A stretch of 64,000 nt of DNA from Roseibacterium elongatum DSM 19469. GTDB lineage: Bacteria; Pseudomonadota; Alphaproteobacteria; Rhodobacterales; Rhodobacteraceae. The notes below the pieces were generated by a model that saw only the letters and a program-made list of their open reading frames with translations, was not told the DNA's origin and made no database searches. Made by a program: the position numbers and the translations under genes. Shown here piece by piece: positions 10,601 through 20,436 of the stretch. The stretch covers positions 787,001 to 851,000 of the forward strand of contig NZ_CP004372.1 of assembly GCF_000590925.1 (NCBI RefSeq). Direction: 5' to 3'. The number at the start of each line of letters is the position of its first letter. The first letter of the stretch is position 1.

Positions 10601-10624
10601 GCGATCAACCGGAGCGGGCTGACC

Positions 10625-11098
10625 ATGCGGCTACTCTATATTTCTGCGGTTTTCTGGTTCGTCCTGGATCAGGCCAGCAAATATGCCGTGCTTCATTGGG
10701 CCGGTCTGGCCGAGCGCGGCATCATCGAGGTGTTCCCCCCCTACCTCGTGTTTCATCTAGGCTATAACACCGGGATCAATTTCGGCCTCTTTGCCGGCGG
10801 CCCCGAGGCCACGCGTTATCTGCTGATCGGCATCGCGCTGGTCATCTCGGCCTGGTTGCTGTGGTGGGCCAGGAACGGGATGCATCGCGCGATCTCGTTT
10901 CTGTCAGCCGGCGCGGTGATCGGCGGGGCGCTGGCCAACACCATGGACCGCGCGTTGCAGGGGGCGGTGATCGATTTCCTGAACATGTCCTGTTGTGGCA
11001 TCGACAACCCGTTTGCCTTCAACGTGGCCGATATCGCGATCGTGGGGGGCGCGATCGGCTTGCTCATCTTTGCCGATACCACAAAGATGACCCCGTGA
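10625..11098 (+). CDS. lspA: lipoprotein signal peptidase (signal peptidase II)
   Basis: A 157-residue inner-membrane aspartic protease with four predicted membrane segments. It cleaves diacylglyceryl-modified prolipoproteins. The conserved aspartates are in ANTMDRAL and [11 protein letters not shown]; the N-terminal DQASKYAVL and GINFGLF motifs are also typical. The following gene encodes a lipoprotein, a natural client. Confidence 0.95.
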   Translation: MRLLYISAVFWFVLDQASKYAVLHWAGLAERGIIEVFPPYLVFHLGYNTGINFGLFAGGPEATRYLLIGIALVISAWLLWWARNGMHRAISFLSAGAVIGGALANTMDRALQGAVIDFLNMSCCGIDNPFAFNVADIAIVGGAIGLLIFADTTKMTP

Positions 11099-11148
11099 CG
11101 GACGGGCACGTTTGCGCTAGACCCATCCCCGCGCAAAGGAGGGACGGC

Positions 11149-11655
11149 ATGACGCGTCTGACATCATCCGCGATTCTCGGGATTGCCCTGCTGGCCCTGG
11201 CGGCCTGCAGTGACAGGACCCCCACGCTGATGAACCTGACCAATACCGAGGCCGGGCCGGACGAGTTCTCGGTCGTGCCGAACGAGCCATTGCAGATCCC
11301 CGGCAACCTGCGCGAGCTGCCCACGCCCGCACCGGGTGCGCGGAACCTTGCCGATCCCGACCCCGAGGCGGACGCGATCGCGGCGCTTGGCGGCAACCCG
11401 GCGCGCGCGGCACGCGGCTCGAACACGCTGATGCAGCATGTGGGACGTTTTGGCATCAGTGCCGATATCCGGCCGACCCTTGCCGCCGAGGACGAGGAAT
11501 TCCGCCGCCGCAACGATGGCCGCATCCTCGAACGGATGTTCGGCAGCACCGTGTATTTCCGCGCCTATCGCAGCATGTCGCTGGACCGCTACGCCGAGTT
11601 GGAGCGCCTGCGCCGTGCCGGTGTGCGCACCCCGACCGCGCCGCCCGCGCAGTAA
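11149..11655 (+). CDS. DUF3035 lipoprotein (BamF-like)
   Basis: 168 residues with a lipobox (LLALAAC, Cys about 20), so outer-membrane or periplasmic anchoring is expected. The segment PDEFSVVPNEPLQIPGNL is the DUF3035 core. In Caulobacter a lipoprotein that I recall as being of this family (BamF) associates with the beta-barrel assembly machinery; transferring that role here is inference. ATG 11149 follows AAAGGAGGG. It sits between lspA and the M16 peptidases, an arrangement seen in related alphaproteobacteria. Confidence 0.75.
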   Translation: MTRLTSSAILGIALLALAACSDRTPTLMNLTNTEAGPDEFSVVPNEPLQIPGNLRELPTPAPGARNLADPDPEADAIAALGGNPARAARGSNTLMQHVGRFGISADIRPTLAAEDEEFRRRNDGRILERMFGSTVYFRAYRSMSLDRYAELERLRRAGVRTPTAPPAQ

Positions 11656-11758
11656 CGCCCCTGAAACCTCTTGCGCCGTAACGCTTGCGTCAGCACCGTT
11701 GATGCGGGGGCGCGGGCGCATATCTCATGCCTGTTACGCCATCAATCGGAGGATGCGC

Positions 11759-13122
11759 ATGTTGCATCGCATGATCGCCGGGTTCGGACCCATGATTGCC
11801 GTCGTGCTTGCGCCTTTGGCGGCACTCGCGGCCGAGAACGTCACCGAATTAACGCTCGACAACGGGCTGGATGTCGTCGTGATCGAGGATCCCAACTCGC
11901 CAGCGGTCGTTCACATGCTTTGGTATCGCGCCGGCGCCGCCGACGAGCCCCCTGGCACATCGGGTGTGGCGCATTTTTTGGAACACCTGATGTTCAAGGC
12001 CACCGACGAGTTGGAAACCGGCGAATTCAGCCGCGTGGTCGAAGAAAACGGCGGGTCCGACAACGCCTTCACCAGTTGGGACTATACCGGCTATTTCCAG
12101 CGCGTCGCGTCGGATCGCCTGGGCCTGATGATGCAGATGGAGGCCGACCGCATGACCGATCTGCAGTTCAGCGCGGGCGAGGTGATGACGGAACGCAGCG
12201 TGATCCTGGAAGAGCGCGCGCAGCGAACCGATTCCAGCCCCGGCGGCCTTTTCAACGAACAGATGCGCGCTGCGCTGTATCTCAACCACCCCTACGGCAT
12301 TCCGATCATCGGCTGGCGCCACGAGATGGAGGAGTTGGACCGCGACGATGCCATGGCCTTCTTCGGCAGCATTACGCGCCCAACAACGCCATCCTGATCG
12401 TGGCCGGTGGCGTGACCCCGGACGAGGTGCGCGCCCTGGCCCAGGAGCATTACGGCCCGATCCCCGCCAGCGCCGAGATCGCGCCGCGCGCCCGCCCGGC
12501 CGAGCCACCCCAGATCGCCGATCGTCGCATCGTGCTCGAGGATGAGCGCGTCGCAAACCCCTATGTATCCCGCAGCTACCTTGCCCCTGTGCGGCGCAGC
12601 GGTGCGCAGGAAGAAGCCGCGGCGCTGAGCCTTTTGGCCGAGATTCTCGGTGGGTCGGGCAGCACCTCGGTCCTGTCGCAAAAGCTGGAGGTCGAGGACC
12701 AGCGCTCGATCTACACCTCGGCCTTTTATGACGCGACCAGCCTCGATCCCTCGGGCTTTTCGGTGGTCAATGTTCCGCTTCCGGGCACCCCGCTGGACGA
12801 GGCCGAGGCCGATCTCGACCGGGTTCTGGCCAGTTTCCTTGAAACCGGCGTGGACCCCGAGCAATTCGCGCGCATCCAGTTCCAGATCCAGGCCGATGCG
12901 ATCTATTCCGCCGACAATGCCCAGGGCCTTGCCCGGCGCTACGGCGTGGCCCTGACCAGCGGCCTGACGGTCGAGGACGTGCAAACCTGGCCGGATGTCC
13001 TGGCCGCGACGACCATCGACGACGTGATGGCGGCCGCCCGCCGCCTGTTCGAAGAGACCACCTCGGTCACGGGCTATCTGACCCGCCCCGAGTTGCCCGC
13101 CACCCAGGAGGTGACCCAATGA
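11759..13122 (+). pseudogene. M16 zinc peptidase (catalytic subunit), frameshifted
   Basis: The first part (11759 to about 12364) encodes a signal peptide and a pitrilysin/processing-peptidase-like N-terminal domain with the zinc motif HFLEH (His72, Glu75, His76 from ATG 11759). At about 12362-12364 one base appears to be missing. Codons FF are followed in the wrong frame by GSITRP, while the next frame reads RQHYAPNNAILIVAGG, the expected M16 continuation, through to 13122. Restoring one base gives 454 residues, normal for the family. The start follows GGAGG at 6 bases. The following gene encodes the non-catalytic partner. Either a sequence error or a real null allele. Confidence 0.85.
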
Positions 13123-14441
13123 TTCCGCGCCTGACCGGACTGTTTGCCGCGCTGGTCCTCTCGGCCACGGGCCCGGCCCACGCCACCCAGATCGACATCG
13201 AACAGGTCACGTCGCCCGGCGGTATCGAGGCCTGGCTGGTCGAGGATCACACGAACCCGTTCGTGGCCATCGAAATCTGGTTCAGCGGCGGCGCCTCGCT
13301 GGATGCCGAGGGCAAGCGCGGCGCGACCTACCTGATGACCGGCCTGCTGGAAGAGGGGGCTGGCGACATGGACGCCACCGCCTTTGCCCAGGCGGCCGAA
13401 GGCATGGCGGCAAGCTTCAGCTTCGATGTGTTTCGCGACGATCTGACGGTCAGTGCGCTGATGCTGACCGAAAATCGCGATGCCGCCGCCGATTTGCTGC
13501 GCGCCGCCCTGGTCGAGCCGCGCTTTGACGAGGACGCCATCGAACGCGTCCGCGGTCAGGTCCTGTCGATCATCGAGGGCAATTCGCGCGACCCGGACGA
13601 TATCGCCGCGGCAACCTTCAACGCGCTCGCCTTTGGTGATCACCCCTATGGCACGTCGCTGGAAGGAACCGAAGACAGCGTGTCGGCCCTGACCCGGGCG
13701 GATATCGTCGCCGCGCATCGCGCCGTTCTGACCCGCGACCGTGTCGTCGTGGGGGCCGCCGGCGACATCACCGCCGAGGAACTGGGTCCCCTGATCGACC
13801 ACCTGTTGGGCGACCTTCCCGAAACCGGCGCCGAGATGCCCGCCCCCAGCGAATGGCAGGCCGAGGGCGGGGTCACGGTGGTCGATTTCCCTTCGCCGCA
13901 ATCGGTTGCGATCTTTGGACATGAGGGCATCGCGCGTGACGATCCCGACTTTTTTCCCGCCTTTGTCCTGAACCAGATCCTTGGCGGTGGCGGGTTCCAG
14001 TCGCGCCTCATGCGCGAGGTGCGCGTGGACCGCGGCCTGACCTATGGCATCGCGTCCTTCCTGTCGCTGGCCGATTACGGGCCGCGCATTGCCGGCCAGT
14101 TCTCGTCGTCCAACGATCTGGTGGCCGAGGCCATCGAGGTGACGCGCGCCCAATGGGCCGATCTGGCCGAGAACGGCGTCACGGCCGAGGAACTGGAGGC
14201 CGCGCAGCGCTACCTGACCGGGGCCTACCCGTTGCGTTTCGACGGCAACGGGCGGATCGCGGGTATCCTCGCCTCGATGCAGGCCGATGACATGCCGCTC
14301 GACTATATCGCGACCCGCAACGACCGGGTGAATGCCGTCACGCGAGACGATATCCGCCGGGTCGCCGCTCGTGTTCTGCGCCCCGAGGACCTGCATTTCG
14401 TCGTCGTCGGACGCCCCGAGGGGTTGGAAACCACCCAATAG
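13119..14441 (+). CDS. M16 family peptidase, non-catalytic partner
   Basis: 440 residues with a signal peptide ending near AHA-TQ. The position of the zinc motif HxxEH is replaced by [11 protein letters not shown], so this subunit should not bind zinc. The substrate-binding R/Y motif is present in [11 protein letters not shown]. In bacterial M16B pairs an HxxEH subunit and an R/Y subunit form the active heterodimer in the periplasm; the upstream gene would be the HxxEH subunit. The start overlaps the upstream stop by 4 bases (ATGA), consistent with stoichiometric coupling. Confidence 0.9.
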   Translation: MIPRLTGLFAALVLSATGPAHATQIDIEQVTSPGGIEAWLVEDHTNPFVAIEIWFSGGASLDAEGKRGATYLMTGLLEEGAGDMDATAFAQAAEGMAASFSFDVFRDDLTVSALMLTENRDAAADLLRAALVEPRFDEDAIERVRGQVLSIIEGNSRDPDDIAAATFNALAFGDHPYGTSLEGTEDSVSALTRADIVAAHRAVLTRDRVVVGAAGDITAEELGPLIDHLLGDLPETGAEMPAPSEWQAEGGVTVVDFPSPQSVAIFGHEGIARDDPDFFPAFVLNQILGGGGFQSRLMREVRVDRGLTYGIASFLSLADYGPRIAGQFSSSNDLVAEAIEVTRAQWADLAENGVTAEELEAAQRYLTGAYPLRFDGNGRIAGILASMQADDMPLDYIATRNDRVNAVTRDDIRRVAARVLRPEDLHFVVVGRPEGLETTQ

Positions 14442-14508
14442 GCACGACGGACGGTCGGCCAAAGCCGGCACTTTTCGAATCCCGCCGGGGCATGCTAGGT
14501 ATCGTGGC

Positions 14509-16369
14509 ATGCCCCTCGGTGACCCCAACATAAGCGACAACCGCCCTGTCATTCGACAGCTCGACGAAGCCGCGATCAACCGCATCGCGGCCGGTGAGGT
14601 CGTGGAACGCCCGGCCAGCGCGGTCAAGGAATTGGTCGAAAACGCCATCGACGCGGGCGCACGCCGGATCACGATTGAGGTCGCCCATGGCGGCAAGACG
14701 CTGATCCGCGTCACTGATGACGGGTGCGGGATGTCCGCCGCCGATCTTCCGCTGGCCCTCAGCCGGCATGCCACGTCCAAGATCGACGGCACCGACCTGC
14801 TGAATATCCAGAGCTTCGGGTTCCGGGGCGAGGCGCTGCCCTCGCTTGGGGCCGTTGGTCGGCTGACCCTGACCAGTCGGGTGGCGGGCCACGATGCCCA
14901 CGAACTGCATGTCGTCGGGGGGGGCGTTGGGCCGGGTCAAACCCGCCGCCCTGACACGCGGAACCGTGGTCGAGTTGCGCGACCTGTTCCATGCCACCCC
15001 CGCCCGGCTGAAATTCCTGCGCTCGGACCGGGCCGAGATGCAGGCGATCGGCGATGTGGTCAAACGCCTCGCCATGGCCGAACCGGCCATCGGTTTCACC
15101 CTCAAGGACATGACCGACGCGCCGCGTGTCACCTTTCGGGTTGAGGCCGAACAGGGCGAGTTGTTCAGTGCCCTGCGCGCCCGTCTGGCCGCGGTTCTGG
15201 GCCGTGATTTTGCCGAGAACGCCCTGCCCATCGATGCGGAACGCGAGGGGTTGCGCCTGACCGGCTACGCGGCCTTGCCCACCTATTCGCGCGGCTCGGC
15301 CGTGGCGCAGTACCTGTTCGTCAATGGCCGCCCCGTGCGCGACAAGCTGTTGGTAGGGGCCTTGCGCGCCGCCTACATGGACTTCCTCAGCCGCGATCGC
15401 CACCCGGCGGCGGCCCTCTTCCTCGACTGCCCGCCCGAGAGGGTGGACGTGAACGTGCATCCCGCGAAATCCGAGGTGCGGTTCCGCGAACCCGGCATCG
15501 CGCGGGGCCTGATCGTCTCGGGCCTGCGTCACGCGTTGGCCGGGGCAGGGCACCGCGCCTCGACCACCGTTGCCGGCGCGACCCTCGGCACCTTTCGTCC
15601 GGAACCAAAGTGTGACACCCCGCGCGTCTACCAGATGGATCGGCGCGGTCGGGACAGGCCCGCGCCCACGACGCTCGCCGCCAACCGCGACTGGCAGGCC
15701 CCGAACGGGTTTTCGGAAAATCAACCCTTGTGGGAGGCCACGCCCTCGGCCCGGGTCGAGCCGCCGCCCGAGGACACGCAGGGTTTGCAGGACCGCCCCC
15801 TTGGGGCCGCCCGCGCGCAGCTTCATGAAAACTACATACTGGCCCAGACGCGCGATGGTCTGGTTCTGGTCGATCAGCACGCAGCGCACGAACGCCTCGT
15901 CTACGAACGGCTCAAGAGGCAAATGGCCGAAACCGGCGTTGCGCGGCAGGCCCTTTTGATCCCCGAGATCGTCAATCTCGGCGGCGACGCGGACCGTCTT
16001 TTGGACCGCGCGGCAGAGTTGGAACAGATGGGTCTGGTCATCGAAGCCTTCGGGCCGGGAACACTTGCCGTTCGAGAGACACCGGCCATCCTTGGCGAGA
16101 TCAACGCCGAGGCGCTGCTGCGCGATGTGCTCGACGAATTGGACGACCTTGGCGATAGCCAGACGCTGCAATCCCGGATCGAGGCGATCCTCAGCCGCGT
16201 CGCCTGCCACGGATCGATCCGCTCGGGCCGCCGCATGAGCGCTGATGAGATGAACGCGCTTTTGCGCGAGATGGAGGCGACCCCCCATTCCGGCCAGTGC
16301 AACCATGGCCGCCCCACCTATGTCGAATTGAAACTCGGCGACATTGAAAGGCTTTTCGGCCGCACATGA
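14509..16369 (+). pseudogene. mutL: DNA mismatch repair protein MutL, frameshifted at a G8 tract
   Basis: The GHKL ATPase N-terminus is clear: [32 protein letters not shown] and [15 protein letters not shown]. At 14917-14924 a run of eight G breaks the frame. With seven G the reading continues [20 protein letters not shown] and on to 16369, giving 619 residues. The C-terminal domain contains [15 protein letters not shown], the DQHA-x2-E-x4-E metal-binding motif of MutL proteins with nicking endonuclease activity (organisms lacking MutH). The stop overlaps the rmuC start by 4 bases. A homopolymer error is most likely; slippage inactivation is the alternative. Confidence 0.92.
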
Positions 16370-17697
16370 TCCAGATCGGTGACATCACGTTCGACCTGTC
16401 CGACCCGGCGACCCTCTGGCCGCTCTTGGCGGCGGCGGGCATTGTTCTGCTGGTCCTGTGGCTGCTGATCGCGGCGGCCAGCGGGGCGCGGCGGTCGATG
16501 GGCGCGATCGAGCATCTGGCGCGCGGGCAGGAACGGCTGGCCGAGCGCCTGCAGGCCACCTCGGACGGGCAGGCGCAGGCCAACTTGCAGATCATGCAGA
16601 CGATGGAACTGCGCCTGTCCGAGGTGCAGGGCGCGATGGGCGACCGCATGCACGAGGCCGCCAACCGCCAGTCGCAGACCCTTGCCGCCTTGCAGGAACG
16701 GCTGAACGAACAGTTACACGTCAACGCCCTGAAACAGGGCAACGCCCTGTCGGATCTGCAAGAGCGGATGAACGAACAGATGGCGCAGACGGCGCTGAAA
16801 CAGGCCGAGGTTCTGGCACAACTCAATCAGCGCATCGACAAGACCCTGGCCGGCAATGCCGAAAAGACCACCGAGTCGCTGACCAAACTGCAGGAACGGC
16901 TGGCCACCATCGACAAGGCGCAAACGAATATCGAAAAACTGTCCTCTGACGTTCTGGGCTTGCAGGATATCCTGTCGAACAAGCAACGGCGCGGCATGTT
17001 CGGGGAAATCCAGCTCAACGATATCGTATCGAACGCCCTGCCATCCGACAGCTATGCCCTGCAAACGACGCTTTCGAACGGCAAACGCGCCGATTGCCTG
17101 ATCCTGTTGCCGAACCCGCCGGGCCCCATCGTCATCGATGCCAAGTTCCCGCTCGAGGCCTATGAAGCGCTGACCGCCGCCGACACACCCGACGCACAGC
17201 GCCGCGCCCTGCGTGACCTGGCCGCCGCCGTTCGGGTACATCTCAAGGCGATTTCAGAGAAATACATCATCGAAGGCGAAACCGCGGATGGTGCGCTGAT
17301 GTTTCTGCCCTCCGAGGCGATCTATGCCGAATTGCACGCCCGCCTGCCCGAGGTGATCCGCGAAGGGTTCCATGCCCGCGTCTGGATCGTCTCGCCCACC
17401 ACCTGCATGGCCACCCTCAACACCATGCGCGCCGTGATGAAGGACGCGCGCATGCGCGAACAGGCCGGCGAGATCCGAAAGGCTTTGAAACACCTGCATC
17501 GCGATGTCGAGATCATCGAGGAGCGGGCCGGCAAACTGGAAACGCATCTGCGCCAAGCCGGGGACGATGTTTCCGGCATCCTGACGGCCACCGCCCGCGC
17601 CGGGAAACGTGCCGAACGACTGGACAATTTCGATTTCGAAGAACTGTCGCCTGACCGAGGCGAGGCCGCCGACCTCGTCAAACTGCCCGGTCGCTGA
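16366..17697 (+). CDS. rmuC: DNA recombination protein RmuC homologue
   Basis: 443 residues. A single N-terminal membrane helix (about residues 22-43, rich in L/V/I/A) is followed by a long coiled coil (about 45-200, many Q/E/L heptads). Then comes the conserved RmuC domain: [42 protein letters not shown] and [14 protein letters not shown]. RmuC proteins have a PD-(D/E)xK-like nuclease fold and limit inversions at short repeats. It overlaps the mutL stop, and so is cotranscribed with mutL. Confidence 0.93.
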   Translation: MIQIGDITFDLSDPATLWPLLAAAGIVLLVLWLLIAAASGARRSMGAIEHLARGQERLAERLQATSDGQAQANLQIMQTMELRLSEVQGAMGDRMHEAANRQSQTLAALQERLNEQLHVNALKQGNALSDLQERMNEQMAQTALKQAEVLAQLNQRIDKTLAGNAEKTTESLTKLQERLATIDKAQTNIEKLSSDVLGLQDILSNKQRRGMFGEIQLNDIVSNALPSDSYALQTTLSNGKRADCLILLPNPPGPIVIDAKFPLEAYEALTAADTPDAQRRALRDLAAAVRVHLKAISEKYIIEGETADGALMFLPSEAIYAELHARLPEVIREGFHARVWIVSPTTCMATLNTMRAVMKDARMREQAGEIRKALKHLHRDVEIIEERAGKLETHLRQAGDDVSGILTATARAGKRAERLDNFDFEELSPDRGEAADLVKLPGR

Positions 17698-17727
17698 GCC
17701 GAAAAATCTTCTAGAAGATTTTTCGGC
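17698..17727. terminator. perfect 30-nt palindrome, bidirectional terminator
   Basis: One base after the rmuC stop and 5 bases before the stop of the convergent reductase gene lies an uninterrupted palindrome. It starts GCCGAAAAATCTTC, is centred on CTAG, and mirrors itself to 17727. The A-rich left arm and T-rich right arm give a stem followed by a U run on both strands, so it can end transcription in both directions. Confidence 0.85.
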
Positions 17728-17732
17728 CCGGA

Positions 17733-18185
17733 TCAGAGCGATCCGAACACGTCTTTGAGGATGGTCTCGAGATGTGCCGCGTCGGTTTCGGTGAAGGCGT
17801 CCGGTTGGTCACTGTCGATATCGAGCACCGCGATCACGGCCCCACGAGAGTCGAAAACCGGGATCACCAATTCCGAGCGCGTCGATGACGCACAGGCGAT
17901 GTGGCCGGGGAAGGCATCGACTTCGGGCACCAATTGGGTTTCGCCACTACGCGCCGCCGCGCCGCAGACACCACGATCGAAGGGGATAACAAGGCACCCA
18001 TGCCCCCCTTGATAGGGGCCGATCTTGAGCAGACCGGGTTCCGTCACGCGGTAGAACCCCGTCCAGTCGAACTTGTCGTCCGAATGATGGATTTCGCAGG
18101 CCAAGGTGGCCATCAGCGCGACAGGATCGGTCTCGCCCTCGGTCAGGCTGGCGATTGTTTTGGATAGGGTCGCATAATCAGGCAT
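17733..18185 (-). CDS. msrC: free methionine-R-sulfoxide reductase (GAF domain)
   Basis: A 150-residue single GAF domain protein of the fRMsr family, which reduces free methionine-R-sulfoxide. The three functional cysteines are Cys64 (GGHGC), Cys74 (DRGVC) and Cys98 (FPGHIAC). Their spacing of 10 and 24 equals Cys84/94/118 of the E. coli enzyme. WTGFYRV and AVLDIDSDQPDAF are further family marks. It is a cytoplasmic antioxidant enzyme. Confidence 0.93.
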   Translation of the reverse strand: MPDYATLSKTIASLTEGETDPVALMATLACEIHHSDDKFDWTGFYRVTEPGLLKIGPYQGGHGCLVIPFDRGVCGAAARSGETQLVPEVDAFPGHIACASSTRSELVIPVFDSRGAVIAVLDIDSDQPDAFTETDAAHLETILKDVFGSL

Positions 18186-18251
18186 GGGGCCTGATATCCG
18201 CCCCCCGCGCGGGCGACAAGGGCCTCGGCGCGGGGGAACGGTTTGCCCACG

Positions 18252-18671
18252 TCAGGCCCCGCGCGGCTGGGTTTCATTGCCCCGGATCAGAAAGAACAGT
18301 CCCCCGGCGGTGATCAGGGCCTGGAATTGCCACCCCAGCCAGCTTCCGCCGCCATAGACCACGGCGATCACCGCGATGGTCGAGGCCGCAACGGTGAAAC
18401 CGCCCACGCGGGTCAGCAGATCGGCCGTCCAGTGCCGGTACAGCCCCCCAAGGATCAGGGCGGCCGGCGCCGCGAAATCGGCCAGTGTCGCCAGCGCGAA
18501 GGCCCAGACGGGGATGCCGAAGGCCTCGGCATTCGAGGCCATGCCACCATAAACCTTGAGCAGACCTTGGTTCACGAGGATTGCCGCAAGCGGAATACGC
18601 AGCATCCATTGACCCAGTCCGAAACGGGGCGCGCGTTCGGTGATCCGAACGAAATTGTCGATAACAGCCAT
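18252..18671 (-). CDS. DoxX family membrane protein
   Basis: 139 residues with four predicted hydrophobic helices. GQWMLRIPLAAILVNQGLLKVYGG near the N-terminus and ADFAAPAALILGGLYR match the DoxX/SURF4-like family. ATG 18671 is preceded by GGAG at 8 bases. Family members are often linked to redox stress, but no substrate is established. A strong inverted repeat lies just upstream and may control it. Confidence 0.8.
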   Translation of the reverse strand: MAVIDNFVRITERAPRFGLGQWMLRIPLAAILVNQGLLKVYGGMASNAEAFGIPVWAFALATLADFAAPAALILGGLYRHWTADLLTRVGGFTVAASTIAVIAVVYGGGSWLGWQFQALITAGGLFFLIRGNETQPRGA

Positions 18672-18682
18672 TCGATTTCTCC

Positions 18683-18726
18683 GTCCTGTCATTTCAGGAA
18701 TTTCTGAAATTTTCCTGCGGCAGGAC
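18683..18726 (-). promoter_or_regulatory. nested palindromic operator-like element upstream of doxX
   Basis: The inner element ATTTCAG-N6-CTGAAAT (18691-18710) is a perfect 7-base inverted repeat. The outer arms GTCCTG (18683-18688) and CAGGAC (18721-18726) also pair. The element ends 12 bases before the doxX start and is AT-rich in a GC-rich genome, as expected for a repressor operator overlapping the promoter. The regulator is not identified and none is encoded next to it. Confidence 0.45.
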
Positions 18727-18824
18727 GTAGACGCCGTGCGGCGGGGCTCAATCACGCCCAAGTAGCATTCTCGTGAATGCGGGACGGCGCCGGGCCGTTG
18801 CGACCGGAGAAACGATCCCGCCGG

Positions 18825-20003
18825 TCAGGGCCGTTCGATCGCGATGGCCGTCCCCTCGCCGCCGCCGATGCAGATCGCGGCGATCCCGCGTTTCAGGCCG
18901 CGCTTTTCGAGGGCATTGAGCAAGGTCACCATGATTCGGGCCCCCGACGCCCCGATCGGATGACCCAATGCGCAAGCCCCGCCATTCACGTTCATCCTGT
19001 CGCGCGCAACGCCAAGCTCGTGCATGAAGGCCATGGGCACGACGGCGAAGGCCTCGTTCACTTCCCACAGATCGACATCGTCGACGGTCCAGCCCAAACG
19101 CTCCATCAGCGTGCGCGCGGCCGGAACCGGGGCCGTGGGGAATTGCGAGGGGGCCTGTGCATGGCTGGCATGCCCAAGGATCCGCGCCCGAACCGGCAGG
19201 CCCTTGCTGTCGGCCACATCTGCGCGCGCCAGCACCAGAGCCGCGGCGCCATCGGAAATCGACGAGGAATTGGCCGGGGTAACCGTCCCGCCGTCGCGGA
19301 AGGCCGGTTTGAGATGCGGGATCTTTTCGGGGCGCGCATTGCCGGGCTGTTCATCGACGGACACGGTGGTGTCGCCCTTGCGGGTACGCAAGGTGACCGG
19401 CGCGACCTCGGTCTCGAAGGCCCCGCCGTCGATCGCGGCCAATGCATTCGACAGCGAGCCCAACGCATACTGGTCCTGCGCTTCGCGGGTGAACTGGAAC
19501 GCCTCGGCGCAATCCTCGGCGAAGGTGCCCATCAGGCGCCCCTTGTCATAGGCATCTTCCAGACCGTCGAGGAACATGTGATCGAACGTTTTCTGGTGGC
19601 CGATCCGCGCCCCGCCACGCATGGCCGGCAGCAGGTAGGGTGCATTGGTCATGCTCTCCATCCCGCCGGCGATCATCACACCGGCCTGCCCCAGCGCCAG
19701 CCGGTCCCAGGCCAGCATCGCCGCCTTCATCCCCGAGCCGCACATCTTGTTGAGGGTGGTGGCCGGCACCTCTTCGCCAAGACCGGCCTTGAACCCGGCC
19801 TGTCGCGCGGGGGCCTGCCCCTGACCGGCGGGCAGAACGCAACCCATCAGCACCTCGTCCACATCGGCGCGCGACACCTGAGCCGCGTCGATCGCCGCAG
19901 CCATCGCTACGCCGCCCAGCTCGGGCGCGCTGACCCCTGACAGCGCCCCCTGAAAGCCCCCCATCGGTGTGCGGGCCGCCCCCACGATGACAACCTCTTC
20001 CAT
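18825..20003 (-). CDS. acetyl-CoA C-acetyltransferase (thiolase)
   Basis: 392 residues. The thiolase nucleophile is Cys88 in LNKMCGSGMKA. The C-terminal motifs are NVNGGACALGHPIGASG (catalytic His) and CIGGGEGTA (catalytic Cys). NEAFAVVPM is also diagnostic. It condenses or cleaves acetyl-CoA units in acetoacetyl-CoA/PHB metabolism or beta-oxidation; the physiological direction cannot be told. ATG 20003 is chosen because MEEVVIVGAARTPMG is the canonical N-terminus. It is divergent from the STAS gene. Confidence 0.95.
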   Translation of the reverse strand: MEEVVIVGAARTPMGGFQGALSGVSAPELGGVAMAAAIDAAQVSRADVDEVLMGCVLPAGQGQAPARQAGFKAGLGEEVPATTLNKMCGSGMKAAMLAWDRLALGQAGVMIAGGMESMTNAPYLLPAMRGGARIGHQKTFDHMFLDGLEDAYDKGRLMGTFAEDCAEAFQFTREAQDQYALGSLSNALAAIDGGAFETEVAPVTLRTRKGDTTVSVDEQPGNARPEKIPHLKPAFRDGGTVTPANSSSISDGAAALVLARADVADSKGLPVRARILGHASHAQAPSQFPTAPVPAARTLMERLGWTVDDVDLWEVNEAFAVVPMAFMHELGVARDRMNVNGGACALGHPIGASGARIMVTLLNALEKRGLKRGIAAICIGGGEGTAIAIERP

Positions 20004-20084
20004 GCGCGTCCCCTCCCTGATGGATACGATTTGGCAAGACTTGTGCCCTAGCCTCTTAACAGAGCCGTTAGCGGGAGTGCACCG

Positions 20085-20429
20085 ATGAATCTGAGTTTTG
20101 ACCGTTGTGGGGAGGTCGGCATCGTCCGCGTTGAAAGCAACCGCATCGACGCCGGCGCCGCGATCCAGTTCAAGGATCGCTTTCGCGAGGTGATCGCCGG
20201 GGCGGAGAGCGACGTGATCCTTGACCTGTCGCAGGTGGAGTTCCTCGATTCCAGTGGCCTTGGGGCGGTCGTCGCGGCGCGCAAGCTGATGCCGACCGGC
20301 AAGGAACTGGGCCTGGCGGGCCTGACACCGGCCGTGGACAAGGTGATGCGTCTGACGCGCATGAATACGGTCTTCGAAATCCACCCCGATCTGCCCTCGG
20401 CGCTGGCCGCCCGTGGCACGGCCTCGTGA
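20085..20429 (+). CDS. STAS-domain anti-sigma factor antagonist
   Basis: A 114-residue single STAS domain of the SpoIIAA/RsbV type. The phosphorylatable serine motif is FLDSSGLGAVVAARK, with Ser56 as the expected target of the partner kinase. In the dephospho form such proteins sequester the anti-sigma kinase. The kinase gene follows 7 bases downstream. No sigma factor or PP2C phosphatase gene is seen in the neighbourhood. Confidence 0.9.
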   Translation: MNLSFDRCGEVGIVRVESNRIDAGAAIQFKDRFREVIAGAESDVILDLSQVEFLDSSGLGAVVAARKLMPTGKELGLAGLTPAVDKVMRLTRMNTVFEIHPDLPSALAARGTAS

Positions 20430-20436
20430 CCGGCGG

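Noticed and set aside
14759..16306. A 515-codon minus-strand open frame across the mutL break
   Set aside because: Antisense to mutL; the mutL halves have clear conserved motifs in both frames.
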